Below are positions 36,145 to 45,711 of a DNA stretch of 64,000 nucleotides, piece by piece. The position numbers and the translations under genes were made by a program. Source of the DNA: Flavobacterium dauae (lineage in GTDB: Bacteria > Bacteroidota > Bacteroidia > Flavobacteriales > Flavobacteriaceae); assembly GCF_004151275.2 (NCBI RefSeq), contig NZ_CP130821.1:372001-436000 (forward strand). The letters run 5' to 3'. The stretch's first letter is position 1. Every line of letters begins with the position of its first letter. The notes under the pieces are model-generated. The model worked only from the letters and a program-made list of their open reading frames with translations. It had not been told where the DNA came from and made no database searches.

Positions 36145-38919
36145 TTAAAATTGCTGACCTAATATAAAGTGCGTTTGGAAACCTCCTATGGTGTTTGTAC
36201 CCGGGGTTTTGTCAAAACCATATCCAAAATCAATTCCCAATAAACCAAACATTGGCATATGAACACGTACACCGGCACCTGCCGAACGTTGCAGTTTAAA
36301 CGGATTGTAGTTTGAAAAACCTTCGTAAGCAGCACCTGCATCGAAGAATGATAATACATACGCACTCATTTGTCCTTTTAATGCAATAGGATAACGTAAT
36401 TCTAATGAGAATTTATTGTACACGGTACCACCAATATAATCTGTTTGACCATATTCATTTACATAACTTGGAGACAATTTATTATCTTCATATCCTCGCA
36501 GAGCAATGTTTTCACGCCCGTCTAAGCTGTAATTCATCATTCCGCTACCACCTAAATAAAAACGTTCAAAAGGAATAACACCGCGGTCGTTGTTATAAGC
36601 ACCTAAAAAACCAAACTGTCCTTGCGTTCTTAATACTAATTTACCAACAATTGTGGTGTACCAATCTGCTTTGACATTAATTTTATAATATTCTAACCAA
36701 TTGAATTTTTTCTGGTTTAATTTATCCTGATCTACTTTTGCATCGCGGTAGTCGGCAACCGGCATTCCGTTTTCATCTAAATAGGTTCCGATTGGAATGT
36801 CTGCTTGCGTTTGAGGATGGGTTTCAATTTTTGTTGTTTTGTATTTGTATTCTTCTTGATTTTCTAAATCTTTGTAATTTACGCCGTTTACCAAAGAGTA
36901 AGGGAATGTAAATTTACCCGACACACTTAATAAAGCTCCCGATTGTGGATAAATGGCAGGCATAATACCGCCACGGTTATCACGTGATAATTCAATGGTA
37001 TAAGCAAGGTTGCGTGAAGAACCATTGCTGAACGCAAAATAATTAGAATTGTAATTATTCAGATCATAAATCTGGAAACTTAACGAGTGCGATAAAGTAA
37101 AGGCGTCATCAGGAACCAATAAACGCTTCGCAATACCTAAAGTAACTGTTGAAATGTTTAAACCCTGGCTTCTGTCCACATCACCTGTTGTGTAATTGTA
37201 AGAACTTTGTCTTGTGTGTGATAATGAACCAAATAATGAAATAGGGCGGCGACCACCAAACCACGGTTCAGAAAAACTTAAACTATAGGTTTGAAAATAA
37301 GTTGCAGCCTGTAAACGCAATGACATTTTTTGAGCATCACCCATTGGAAATGGTGTGTAAGCATCTTTATTGAATAAATTTCGGGCCGAAAAGTTGTTGA
37401 AAGACAGTGCCAACGTACCTATGAACGTACCGCCACCGTAACCACCCTGTACTTCAACTTGAGACTGACCGTTTTCTACCACCGGATAATCAACATCTAC
37501 CGTAGCTGTTTCTGCATCGGCGTTTTTAACATCGGGATTTAAAGCCGACGCATCAAAAATACCCATACTACCCAATCGACGAATAGATTCAATTAAATCG
37601 GCTTTAGACCATTTTTGTCCCGGTAAAGTACGCAATTCACGTAAAATAATGTAATCGTGAGTTTTGTCGTTTCCAGAAACGGTAACGTTGTTAAAATGTG
37701 CTACCGGACCTTCCAGGATACGAATGTCAAAATCAATGGTGTCGTTACGTGTGGCTGTTTCTACCAAATTAACCTGCGACCAAAGAAACCCCGCGTTTTG
37801 ATAAACGTTTTCAATATTTATTGCGTCCATATTTGTTGGGTCTTTAACACGTTTTTCAAGAAATGGACCATTGTAAACTTCGCCTTTTTGTACGCCTAGA
37901 ACAGTACGCAAATCTTTACTTGAGAACTCACTATTTCCTATAAAACGAATGTCGCCAATGTAATATTTTTTACCTTCTTCTAAATCAATATTAATGGCTA
38001 TGGTGTTTTTCTTGGGATTGTATTTTGCCGTTTCCGAAAGAATACGGGCATCGCGATACCCTTTTGCTTTGTATGCGTCAATGATGTTTGCTAAATCGTT
38101 CTTATATTCTTTTTCAATGAATTTAGACGGTTTAAAAATGCGTACCGGGTTCAACGGACTTTTTTGTTTAGTCTTTTTCATTGCTTTACGCAATTTGGCT
38201 GTGGTAAGCTGTGAATTTCCATTGAAATCAATATCCGAAATACGCACTTTGCTGCCTTTATCAATATTGATGATTAAATCGGCCGTTTTGTTATCATCGT
38301 GCATCTTTTTATCAACAGTAACCTGTGTGTTGTAAAAACCATCTTTACGGTATTTATTGGTAAGATAGTTTTTGGTGGTTGCAATAAGGTTGTCGTTAAT
38401 AATTTTACCTGAGGTAATTTTTATTTTTTTGTCTTTTTTTCCTGCCGTTGTTTGGGTTGCGGGAACAGCTAACTGTAAATCTTTTAAAAGTTCTTCTTTT
38501 TTACTTTTTTTAACCCCTGTTATCTGCACATCTTCTAAACGAGGTAATTCGTTTAAATAAATTTCAAGGTTTAAAATGTTACCTTCAATAGAAGATTCAT
38601 AGACCTTGATGTCGCTAAAATAACCGGTTTTCCATAATTTTTTAATAGCATCTGAAATTTCTTCACCCGGAAAGTTGATTGTTTGTCCTTTTTGTAAACC
38701 GGCGTAGGTAAAAATAGTCAGTTCGTTAAAATGATAATTTCCCGTTACCTTGATGGTTCCCAAACGGTAACTGCGCGGAGCATTTGGATCTGTTTCGGGA
38801 ATCAGGTTTTCCTGAGTGGCATTATCGGTTTCTTGGGTAGTTACCGGTTCGTCTTGTGCGTTTGCCACAGCAAAGCTTAGTAGTAAGGGAAAAAGGTATT
38901 TTAATTTTTTGCGATGCAT
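36145..38919 (-). CDS. bamA: Outer-membrane assembly factor BamA
   Basis: BamA inserts beta-barrel proteins into the outer membrane. The 924-residue protein has a signal peptide (LFPLLLSFAVANAQD), an N-terminal run of POTRA domains (YRLGTIKVTGNYHFNE, LEDVQITGVKKSKKEELL, VRISDIDFNGNSQLTT, YYIGDIRFIGNSEFSS, FNNVTVSGNDKTHDY), and a 16-strand barrel from about residue 480. The lid-lock loop region and FYLGGSGM...LRGYED (RGY-type motif) are visible. It ends in an aromatic residue, FILGQQF. It lies between uppS and two ompH genes. Confidence 0.97.
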   Translation of the reverse strand: MHRKKLKYLFPLLLSFAVANAQDEPVTTQETDNATQENLIPETDPNAPRSYRLGTIKVTGNYHFNELTIFTYAGLQKGQTINFPGEEISDAIKKLWKTGYFSDIKVYESSIEGNILNLEIYLNELPRLEDVQITGVKKSKKEELLKDLQLAVPATQTTAGKKDKKIKITSGKIINDNLIATTKNYLTNKYRKDGFYNTQVTVDKKMHDDNKTADLIINIDKGSKVRISDIDFNGNSQLTTAKLRKAMKKTKQKSPLNPVRIFKPSKFIEKEYKNDLANIIDAYKAKGYRDARILSETAKYNPKKNTIAINIDLEEGKKYYIGDIRFIGNSEFSSKDLRTVLGVQKGEVYNGPFLEKRVKDPTNMDAINIENVYQNAGFLWSQVNLVETATRNDTIDFDIRILEGPVAHFNNVTVSGNDKTHDYIILRELRTLPGQKWSKADLIESIRRLGSMGIFDASALNPDVKNADAETATVDVDYPVVENGQSQVEVQGGYGGGTFIGTLALSFNNFSARNLFNKDAYTPFPMGDAQKMSLRLQAATYFQTYSLSFSEPWFGGRRPISLFGSLSHTRQSSYNYTTGDVDRSQGLNISTVTLGIAKRLLVPDDAFTLSHSLSFQIYDLNNYNSNYFAFSNGSSRNLAYTIELSRDNRGGIMPAIYPQSGALLSVSGKFTFPYSLVNGVNYKDLENQEEYKYKTTKIETHPQTQADIPIGTYLDENGMPVADYRDAKVDQDKLNQKKFNWLEYYKINVKADWYTTIVGKLVLRTQGQFGFLGAYNNDRGVIPFERFYLGGSGMMNYSLDGRENIALRGYEDNKLSPSYVNEYGQTDYIGGTVYNKFSLELRYPIALKGQMSAYVLSFFDAGAAYEGFSNYNPFKLQRSAGAGVRVHMPMFGLLGIDFGYGFDKTPGTNTIGGFQTHFILGQQF

Positions 38920-38931
38920 TATCCTTAAAAA

Positions 38932-39675
38932 TTATTTATTGATTTGTTCACTTGTTTTACCGTATCGGCGTTCTCGGTTCTGATAAATTTTTAAAGCTTC
39001 TAAAAGATGCTCGTTAGAAAAATCGGGCCATAAAACATCGCAAAAATACAATTCTGCATAGGCAATCTGCCATAGCAAAAAGTTACTAATGCGTTGTTCG
39101 CCGCTTGTTCTTATCAGCAAATCCACGTCGGGTAAATTATGGGTGTAAAGATGCTTATTAATAACTGATTCGTCAATAGCATCTACCGAAATTATATTAT
39201 TTTTAACTTTGTTGCAGATTTCTTTTGTGGCTTCAATAAGTTCATTTCTAGATCCATAGCTTAATGCAAGCGAAAGTGTTAAACGGGTGTTGTTTTTTGT
39301 TTTTTCTAAAACTTCTGTTAATTCTTTGCGAACTGTAGCGGGTAAAAGGTCTAAATTGCCAATTGCGTTTAGTTTTATGTTGTTTTCTTGCAACGTTTTA
39401 ACTTCTTTTTTTAACGCTTTTACCAGTAATTTCATCAGCATATCGACTTCAAATTTTGGACGGTTCCAGTTTTCGGTCGAAAAAGCGTATAGCGTTAAAA
39501 AGGGGATTCCTAAACGGGCACACTGTTCTACGGTACGTTTTACGGCTGTTGCTCCGTTTTCGTGACCAATGGTTCTTAAAAAGCCTTTTTGTTTTGCCCA
39601 TCTGCCGTTTCCATCCATAATGATCGCTAAATGCTGCGGCAATTTTTCGGAATTTATAGTGTTTTCTTTTTTCAT
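38932..39675 (-). CDS. uppS: Isoprenyl transferase (undecaprenyl diphosphate synthase)
   Basis: UppS makes the C55 lipid carrier for cell-wall synthesis. From the ATG at 39673-39675 it has 247 residues, the family length. Motifs are HLAIIMDGNGRWAKQKG (catalytic Asp), GHENGATAVKRTVEQC, LTLYAFSTENWNRP, DLLIRTSGEQRISNFLLWQIAYAELYF and a final YGKTSEQ. The start codon overlaps the stop of the DUF6089 gene (TAATG), so translation is coupled. It is followed by bamA after 12 bases. Confidence 0.97.
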   Translation of the reverse strand: MKKENTINSEKLPQHLAIIMDGNGRWAKQKGFLRTIGHENGATAVKRTVEQCARLGIPFLTLYAFSTENWNRPKFEVDMLMKLLVKALKKEVKTLQENNIKLNAIGNLDLLPATVRKELTEVLEKTKNNTRLTLSLALSYGSRNELIEATKEICNKVKNNIISVDAIDESVINKHLYTHNLPDVDLLIRTSGEQRISNFLLWQIAYAELYFCDVLWPDFSNEHLLEALKIYQNRERRYGKTSEQINK

Positions 39676-40364
39676 TATCTTGGAGCGCAATAACAAGGGT
39701 TTTTACCAAAGGTGTATGAGATATTTATGCCTGAAAAAACATACCAGTCTTTGGTATTGGTATTACCAAATGCCTGAATGGTTGTTGATGGGTTTGCCGG
39801 ATTGTTGCCGTCTAAATTATCTGTTAACGCATATCGGGCACCAACTTCGGCACTAATAACCAATTTTTTGTTTATCAATGCTTTTACACCTAAAGTTACA
39901 GGTATGGCAAAGGTGTATTTGGTATCTTTTTCTATTTGTTTATCGTATTGGTTAAAGTACGATTCTTTATAAGATATTCCTGCAATTCCGGTGTGTACGT
40001 AAGGTGTAAAAGCAAACCAGTCGTTGTGCAGGTCAAATTCAAAAAAATTAAATTCTACACCAAGCATCAATTCATTCAGTTTGTTTTTTGTGCTTAAATT
40101 TCGAGCTTGTCTTAACGGCATATCAGAATCTGCATCATTAGCCGAAATAGGCATATAGGTGTAATTTATCCGCCACGAATGCCTTGGACTTTTGTTCCAG
40201 CGGTACTGAAAACCATACGCCATATCTGTAGGATTGATATATTTTGTAGAGCCTATATCGCCAATGTAATTTGAAGCACCAACGGTTAACCCAAGCTCGT
40301 GTATCTGGCTTTGGGCAACGTATGTGCCTAAAATAGTTAATATGGTTAAAAGTTTTCTTTTCAT
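39675..40364 (-). CDS. DUF6089 family outer-membrane beta-barrel protein
   Basis: The 229-residue protein (start at the ATG 40362-40364; an earlier one at 40382 adds six residues) has a signal peptide (LLTILTILGTYVAQSQ), then an eight-strand-like barrel pattern: HELGLTVGASNYIGDIG, HSWRINYTYMPIS, NELMLGVEFNFFEF and WYVFSGINISYTFGKNPCYC. The Cys-X-Cys end is typical for DUF6089 in Bacteroidota. The family is regularly found before uppS and bamA, suggesting a role in outer-membrane biogenesis, but its function is unknown. Confidence 0.9.
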   Translation of the reverse strand: MKRKLLTILTILGTYVAQSQIHELGLTVGASNYIGDIGSTKYINPTDMAYGFQYRWNKSPRHSWRINYTYMPISANDADSDMPLRQARNLSTKNKLNELMLGVEFNFFEFDLHNDWFAFTPYVHTGIAGISYKESYFNQYDKQIEKDTKYTFAIPVTLGVKALINKKLVISAEVGARYALTDNLDGNNPANPSTTIQAFGNTNTKDWYVFSGINISYTFGKNPCYCAPR

Positions 40365-40440
40365 TTTATGGATAATTTGCAAATATACTAATGTAAACGA
40401 ATATATTTTATATTTATGGTGTATTTTACTAATTGCACTA

Positions 40441-41325
40441 TTAATTTCTTTTATCTTCTCCCCACAACAATTTGCTGCGTAAAGTCCGTAAAAAGGTTAC
40501 CGATGGAAATTCTACCAGATTAACGGTGTGGCTTGCCAACGATATTTCTATGACCGAATCGTTGCTGATGGCTGCCGTTTCAGAATCTAACGACAATAAA
40601 AACTGTTCTTCACGACTGCTGACTTTCATTTTTATTTTACTGCGGTCGTTAATAATCAACGGTCGGGTTGTTAAATTGTGTGGAGCAATAGGGGTAATTA
40701 CAAAACAATTGCTGTCGGGGGTTATAATAGGGCCACCACAACTTAAATTGTATCCGGTACTGCCTGTTGGTGTCGATATAATAATTCCGTCTGCCCAGTA
40801 AGTTGCCAAATATTCGTTATTAATATACGTTTCAACGGTAATCATTGCGGTGGAGTTTTTCCGGGCAACAGTTATTTCGTTTAAGGCAAAATTTACATTA
40901 AACTTTGATGTAGCTTCGTCTGGTTGATTAAGCTGCAATAACGTACGGCGTGATAAAGTGTATTGATTTGAAAACAACAACGGAATTAAAAAACCTATCG
41001 ATTCTTGCTGTACATTTGCTAAAAAACCCAATCTGCCTGCGTTTACACCTACCACGGGAATATTTTTGCTTTTTACAAAATTGGCGGCCCGCAACAAGGT
41101 TCCGTCGCCACCAATACTTACAAAAAAATTAGTGTCGTCATCAATATCGCTGTGCGATGAAAACGTTTCGTATTCAAAATGAAGTACGTTATTTTCTACT
41201 AAAAGCTGATAAAATTCTTTTTCAAAAATCACGGTAGCGTTATGTGCTTTAACGGCACGCACTAATTTTTCTACAATTTCTTTGTAGTTGGCTTTGTAAT
41301 TTTGTGCGTAAATGGCAAACTTCAT
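40441..41325 (-). CDS. nadK: NAD kinase
   Basis: NadK phosphorylates NAD to NADP. The 294-residue protein has the GGDGT motif in FVSIGGDGTLLRAAN, GRLGFLANV, ALNEITVAR and the Gly-rich GIIISTPTGSTGYNLSCGGPI, then ITPIAPHNLTTRPLI. All expected substrate and catalytic residues are visible. It starts two bases after the CBS-domain gene, and the conserved flavobacterial order CBS-nadK-DUF6089-uppS-bamA follows. Confidence 0.97.
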   Translation of the reverse strand: MKFAIYAQNYKANYKEIVEKLVRAVKAHNATVIFEKEFYQLLVENNVLHFEYETFSSHSDIDDDTNFFVSIGGDGTLLRAANFVKSKNIPVVGVNAGRLGFLANVQQESIGFLIPLLFSNQYTLSRRTLLQLNQPDEATSKFNVNFALNEITVARKNSTAMITVETYINNEYLATYWADGIIISTPTGSTGYNLSCGGPIITPDSNCFVITPIAPHNLTTRPLIINDRSKIKMKVSSREEQFLLSLDSETAAISNDSVIEISLASHTVNLVEFPSVTFLRTLRSKLLWGEDKRN

Positions 41326-41327
41326 AA

Positions 41328-41984
41328 CTAAATGTTTAAAAATTTATCTAAATAAGCCGAACGTTCTTTTAGTTCGTTCAAATAAGAATCCTGATTGTGT
41401 TCAGAAACGATTTCATAACCAAAACGACGAAATGTCTGAATTATTTCATTAATGTTTCCTGCCGATGCTTTTATGGTAATTTGTGCCATATCATTTTCTG
41501 TCGATGAAACAAAAATACCCAGCAGTTTACAGTTGTTTGTTTCAACAATTTGAGCAATTTCGCTGATGCTGTAATCAAGATAATGCTTTTGTATCACTAT
41601 AGCCAAACCGGCATCTTTCATAAAAGGCGTGTGGTTTAAAAGCGGGAAAATATCTTCTGCACTGTAAAACCCAACATATTTGTTTTGTTCGTTTAAAACA
41701 GCTAACAGGTTGCAGTCAAACTGGGCGAATTTTTCCAGTATTTCAAACCATTCGGCATCTTTCCTCACAAAATAAGGTAACAACGCATAGCGATAATCGT
41801 CCACGGTTTTGGTTTTAGAAGGAATAATATCTACCGAAGCAATAGAACCTTGGTAAATACCGTCTTCAACCACCGGAAAATGACTGTATTTAGTGTTTTC
41901 TATAAATGTAACAATGTCATCAAATTTAGTATTGAATGCAAAGGGCTTTGGTTTTGTTTTGATTAAGTGTTGTGTTGCTTTCAT
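41328..41984 (-). CDS. CBS-domain protein
   Basis: The 218-residue protein (ATG at 41982-41984) has a pair of CBS motifs in its first 125 residues (FVENTKYSHFPVVE-type, written IENTKYSHFPVVEDGIYQG, and FAQFDCNLLAVLNEQNKYVG). A C-terminal ACT-like region follows (VIQKHYLDYSISEIAQIVETNNCKLLGIFV). CBS pairs often bind adenine nucleotides; beside nadK this invites a sensing role in NAD(P) metabolism, which is inference. It is first in the nadK-bamA operon and divergent from pdxJ. Confidence 0.88.
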   Translation of the reverse strand: MKATQHLIKTKPKPFAFNTKFDDIVTFIENTKYSHFPVVEDGIYQGSIASVDIIPSKTKTVDDYRYALLPYFVRKDAEWFEILEKFAQFDCNLLAVLNEQNKYVGFYSAEDIFPLLNHTPFMKDAGLAIVIQKHYLDYSISEIAQIVETNNCKLLGIFVSSTENDMAQITIKASAGNINEIIQTFRRFGYEIVSEHNQDSYLNELKERSAYLDKFLNI

Positions 41985-42128
41985 AACGGTAAAATTCATT
42001 GCAAAATAATTAAAATAATCGGTTTTATAGCGAATATACTTTGTATTTTTGTTGAAATTGGGTTTCAGCGGTCGGTAATCAGCTGTTTGCCTTTAACTTT
42101 TTACGTTATAACTTTATATACAAAAACG

Positions 42129-42845
42129 ATGACAAAATTATCTGTAAATATCAATAAAATTGCCACTTTACGTAATGCACGCGGTGGCAATGTACCTAAT
42201 TTGTTAAAAGTTGCAGCCGATGTACAACGCTTTGGTGCACAAGGGGTAACGATACATCCGCGGCCGGATGAGCGTCATATCCGTTATCAGGATGCACGTG
42301 ATTTAACAGATGTTGTTTATACCGAATATAATATTGAAGGAAACCCGATGGATGATTTTATGAATCTGGTGTTAGAATGCAAGCCTACACAGGTAACTTT
42401 GGTGCCCGATGCTGTAGATGCCATTACATCGAACGCTGGTTGGGATACGGTAAAGCATCAGGCATATTTAAAAGAAATTATTACAGAATTTCAACGCAAC
42501 AATATCCGTACGTCTATTTTTGTTGATCCGGTTTTAGAAATGATTGAAGGAGCAAAAGCTACCGGAGCCGACCGTATTGAATTATATACCGAAGCATTTG
42601 CACACCAATATGGTTTGGGAAATCACAAAGCTATTGAGCCTTACACAAAAGCCGCCGAATTAGCCAATAATTTAGATTTGGGGATTAATGCCGGACACGA
42701 TTTAAGTTTGGATAATATCGAGTTTTTTAAACAGAATATTCCCGGTTTATTAGAAGTATCAATAGGGCATGCTTTAATTTCCGAAGCTATTTATTTAGGA
42801 TTAGAAAACGTGGTGTGCTTGTACAACCAAAAGTTGAGAGATTAA
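42129..42845 (+). CDS. pdxJ: Pyridoxine 5'-phosphate synthase
   Basis: PdxJ condenses 1-deoxyxylulose 5-phosphate with aminoacetone 3-phosphate to make vitamin B6. The 238-residue TIM barrel has LSVNINKIATLRNARGGN, TIHPRPDERHIRYQD, QVTLVPDAVDAITSNAGWD, GADRIELYTEAFA and INAGHDLSLDNI...VSIGHALISEAI. The frame stays open 54 codons further upstream, but that region is a non-conserved intergenic segment overlapping the divergent gene. The ATG at 42129 gives the normal length. Confidence 0.97.
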   Translation: MTKLSVNINKIATLRNARGGNVPNLLKVAADVQRFGAQGVTIHPRPDERHIRYQDARDLTDVVYTEYNIEGNPMDDFMNLVLECKPTQVTLVPDAVDAITSNAGWDTVKHQAYLKEIITEFQRNNIRTSIFVDPVLEMIEGAKATGADRIELYTEAFAHQYGLGNHKAIEPYTKAAELANNLDLGINAGHDLSLDNIEFFKQNIPGLLEVSIGHALISEAIYLGLENVVCLYNQKLRD

Positions 42846-42850
42846 ATTAC

Positions 42851-42886
42851 TAAACCCCAACAAAGTTACAAGACTGTTGGGGTTTA
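42851..42886. terminator. Hairpin between pdxJ and the convergent secreted unknown
   Basis: TAAACCCCAACA (42851-42862) and TGTTGGGGTTTA (42875-42886) form a perfect 12-bp stem with a 12-base loop. The flanks are AT-rich without a strict T run, so termination strength is uncertain. Confidence 0.65.
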
Positions 42887-42910
42887 ATAATTTAAAAAAA
42901 ATCGTTTTAA

Positions 42911-43411
42911 CTACTCTGCATTGCTATTCGCATTTTTTTCAAAAAAAGCAGCGGGAGGGGGATCTCCAAAAATACCGTTAGCTTTTAAAACAGGTTTAAA
43001 TTTACTTAATATATGTTTTCTATAAACCGGAAAAAAACTTTCCGAACCATATTTATCTTCTAATTTACCATACCAACCGTCTATTTCTTTGCCTGTATCA
43101 TAGTGTTTTTCATAAGCTAACATTGCTTCTTCTAAAGATGTAAATTTTGTTTTGGTAAGATTTTTTTCCATCCACATTTTATATTCTGTAGGGGTTAATA
43201 ACCCATGCGGATAAAAAGATCTACCCGTTTCCTCTAAAAGCTCTTTCCTGATTTTCTCAAAGTTTATGTATTCTTCAGAGGTGTAAAATTTAATGGATTT
43301 TTCGGTTAATATTTTAAAATCGTTGTCTTTTAAAATTTCATCTTCATTTGTTTGCGAATAAGTAATGTACGAAACAAAGAGTACTAAAAAAATAGATATA
43401 AACTTTTTCAT
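42911..43411 (-). CDS. Secreted protein of unknown function
   Basis: The 166-residue product has a signal peptide (FISIFLVLFVSYITYSQ, about 20 residues). The mature protein is helical and rich in Lys, Glu and aromatic residues: EYINFEKIRKELLEETGRSF, LTPTEYKMWMEKNLTKTKF and FFPVYRKHILSKFKPVLKANG, ending in a Pro-rich GDPPPAAFFEK. I do not recognise a family. It is monocistronic and AT-rich, convergent with pdxJ. Confidence 0.78.
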   Translation of the reverse strand: MKKFISIFLVLFVSYITYSQTNEDEILKDNDFKILTEKSIKFYTSEEYINFEKIRKELLEETGRSFYPHGLLTPTEYKMWMEKNLTKTKFTSLEEAMLAYEKHYDTGKEIDGWYGKLEDKYGSESFFPVYRKHILSKFKPVLKANGIFGDPPPAAFFEKNANSNAE

Positions 43412-43510
43412 AATTTTCTTTTAAAATTAAACAGATTAGTAATAATCAGCAATTCTTTTTTGTTAAAATTGTTGGAGTATAAAAACAGTAACTAAAACAA
43501 AGGTTTTTTG

Positions 43511-43518
43511 TAATTTTG
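43511..43518 (+). promoter_or_regulatory. -7 box of the alpha/beta hydrolase gene
   Basis: TAATTTTG matches TAnnTTTG, 24 bases before the ATG at 43543. The last TTG of this box could be misread as an alternative start codon, which I reject. Confidence 0.5.
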
Positions 43519-43542
43519 TGTTGTTTAAATAAAACGATACTA

Positions 43543-44322
43543 ATGAGTACAGAACAAGATATTTTATACGCCAAAATAGAAGGATCAGGAAAACCACTGC
43601 TTATTTTACACGGTTTTTTAGGAATGAGCGATAACTGGAAAACCTTGGGAAACCAATATGCCGAAAACGGTTTTGCAGCGCATTTATTGGATTTACGTAA
43701 CCACGGACGTAGTTTTCATTCAAATGTTTTTAATTATAATGTAATGGCAAATGATGTAGTGGCGTACTGCAAAGCCAATAACCTAAATAAAATTGACATC
43801 ATTGGTCATTCTATGGGCGGAAAAGTAGCAATGAATCTGGCGGTTCATTATCCTGAGCTGATCAATAAATTAATTGTTGCCGATATGTCGCCTAAATATT
43901 ATGCTCCGCATCATCAGGATGTAATGGCAGCTTTGAATGCTGTTGATTTCTCCGGCAATCCGTCACGCAATGATGTGCAGCATGTTATAGAGCAACACGT
44001 AAAAGAGCCGGGCGTTGTACAGTTTTTAATGAAGAATGTATATCGAGTAACGCCGCAACAATTAGGTTTTCGTTTTAATTTAGACGTTTTTAACAGCAAC
44101 GACCAAGCAATTGGCGAAGCACTAAAAGAAGATGACGTTTTTAACGGCCCAACTTTATTCTTAAAAGGAAGCAATTCCAATTATATTCAAGAAGATGATC
44201 AGTTTTTAATCAAAAAACATTTTCCAAATGCTGTAATTGACACAATTTCTAACTCTGGTCATTGGGTACATGCAGACAATCCGGGGGAATTCTTTGAGAA
44301 ATCAATGGTTTTTTTAAAATAG
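43543..44322 (+). CDS. Alpha/beta hydrolase (YbfF-like esterase)
   Basis: The 259-residue protein has the alpha/beta hydrolase core: oxyanion HGFLGMSDNWKTLG, LDLRNHGRS, the nucleophile elbow IGHSMGGKVAMNLA (catalytic Ser), an acidic residue region after FLKGSNSNYI, and the catalytic His in NSGHWVHADNP. The HGFLG and DLRNHGRS pattern is typical of YbfF/ABHD11-type esterases. The natural substrate is unknown. It is monocistronic. Confidence 0.93.
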   Translation: MSTEQDILYAKIEGSGKPLLILHGFLGMSDNWKTLGNQYAENGFAAHLLDLRNHGRSFHSNVFNYNVMANDVVAYCKANNLNKIDIIGHSMGGKVAMNLAVHYPELINKLIVADMSPKYYAPHHQDVMAALNAVDFSGNPSRNDVQHVIEQHVKEPGVVQFLMKNVYRVTPQQLGFRFNLDVFNSNDQAIGEALKEDDVFNGPTLFLKGSNSNYIQEDDQFLIKKHFPNAVIDTISNSGHWVHADNPGEFFEKSMVFLK

Positions 44323-44417
44323 TATGCGCGCATATTATTTATTTTCTTGTAAAATTAACAAAAAATTAATAATTCGATAATTTTCTTTTTTGATTTCTAT
44401 GCTTTTGTAAAATGTTT

Positions 44418-44425
44418 TATATTTG
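44418..44425 (+). promoter_or_regulatory. -7 box of the FadL-type porin operon
   Basis: TATATTTG matches TAnnTTTG, 32 bases before the ATG at 44458. A TTG lies 25 bases upstream, a slightly long spacing. Confidence 0.5.
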
Positions 44426-44457
44426 GGATATTAACATATAAAACAAAAGGTTTAGTT

Positions 44458-45702
44458 ATGAAAAAAATTTTATCTGTTACCTTATTATCATTAATAGCAG
44501 CCAACACATTTGCCGGCGGTTACCGCATTAGTTTGCAAGGAAACCGTCAATTGGCAATGGGACACACAGGGGTTGGTATTATTGGTCAAAACGCAGAAAG
44601 TTTATTTTTTAATCCGGCAAGCGGTACGTTTTTAAAAAGTAAATGGAGTTTTTCAGCAGGTGCTACTGCGTTGTTTTCAAATGTAAAATTTCAAAATTCA
44701 ATTTATAACTGGTCCAACTCGTCCGAAAATATGGGAACACCGTTTTATTTCTACGGAAATTATCAGGTTACCGATAGATTTTCTGCAGGATTAGCCGTTT
44801 ATACGCCTTACGGAAGTTCGGTAGAATGGCAGCAAGATTGGGCAGGTTCACATTTGGTAAACAACATAGATTTGCAGGCAATATTTATCCAACCAACGGT
44901 TTCTTACAAAATTACAGATAATATTAGTGTTGGTGCAGGGTTGATTTATGTAAACGGCGGAGTAACTTTTAACAGAAACCTGTCGCGAAGTATGGTTGAC
45001 GATAACGGAAACCGTTCTGATGTTACCATTGATGCAAGTGGTGTAAGTGCTTGGGGATATAATGTGGGGGTAACAGCAAGGTTAGACGAATATGTAACCT
45101 TAGGTGTAAATTACCGTTCGCAGATTGATATGAAGGTAAAAGGAGGCGATGCCAAATTTCACGATATGCCGGATTTCTTGAACTACGCAAATGGGAAATT
45201 TGATGCCACTATGCCGTTACCGGCAGAACTAACCATTGGATTATCTTATCAAATTAATAAAAAATGGTTGGCAGCATTTGATTACAACTATACGTTTTGG
45301 AAAGCCTATGATAATTTAGTGATTGAATTTGATAACCCGGCTATTGGAACATCGGTAAATCCAAGAAGCTATAAAAATAGCGGAACTTTGCGTGGTGGAT
45401 TGCAATTTGCTCCTTCCGAAAAATTCTCGGCACGTATAGGTGGTTATTATGATATTTCACCGGTTAAAGATGGATACTTTGCACCAGAAACGCCGCGTAA
45501 CGATGCTATTGCAGGAACAGCAGGATTTTCTTACAAAATCACACCAAAATTAGACATTGATTTTTCTGCAACGGCACTTCACTTTAAACAAACCAAAAAC
45601 TCTTATGACCATTATCAAGAAGATGGAAGTTATTTGTCATTTGGAGGAGATTATCGTTCAGCGGCATATTCTTTAGGTTTAGGTTTATCATACAATTTTT
45701 AA
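44458..45702 (+). CDS. OmpP1/FadL/TodX family outer-membrane transporter
   Basis: FadL-type barrels admit hydrophobic compounds such as long-chain fatty acids. The 414-residue protein has a signal peptide (LLSLIAANTFAGG), the family N-terminus YRISLQGNRQLAMGHTGVG and AESLFFNPA, and barrel strands throughout, ending in YSLGLGLSYNF with a terminal Phe. It is followed after nine bases by a GDSL-type lipoprotein, and this pairing suggests uptake coupled to ester hydrolysis. Confidence 0.93.
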   Translation: MKKILSVTLLSLIAANTFAGGYRISLQGNRQLAMGHTGVGIIGQNAESLFFNPASGTFLKSKWSFSAGATALFSNVKFQNSIYNWSNSSENMGTPFYFYGNYQVTDRFSAGLAVYTPYGSSVEWQQDWAGSHLVNNIDLQAIFIQPTVSYKITDNISVGAGLIYVNGGVTFNRNLSRSMVDDNGNRSDVTIDASGVSAWGYNVGVTARLDEYVTLGVNYRSQIDMKVKGGDAKFHDMPDFLNYANGKFDATMPLPAELTIGLSYQINKKWLAAFDYNYTFWKAYDNLVIEFDNPAIGTSVNPRSYKNSGTLRGGLQFAPSEKFSARIGGYYDISPVKDGYFAPETPRNDAIAGTAGFSYKITPKLDIDFSATALHFKQTKNSYDHYQEDGSYLSFGGDYRSAAYSLGLGLSYNF

Positions 45703-45711
45703 TCGATTATT

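Noticed and set aside
41967..42128. N-terminal extension of PdxJ
   Set aside because: The 54 upstream codons overlap the divergent CBS-domain gene and resemble no PdxJ sequence.
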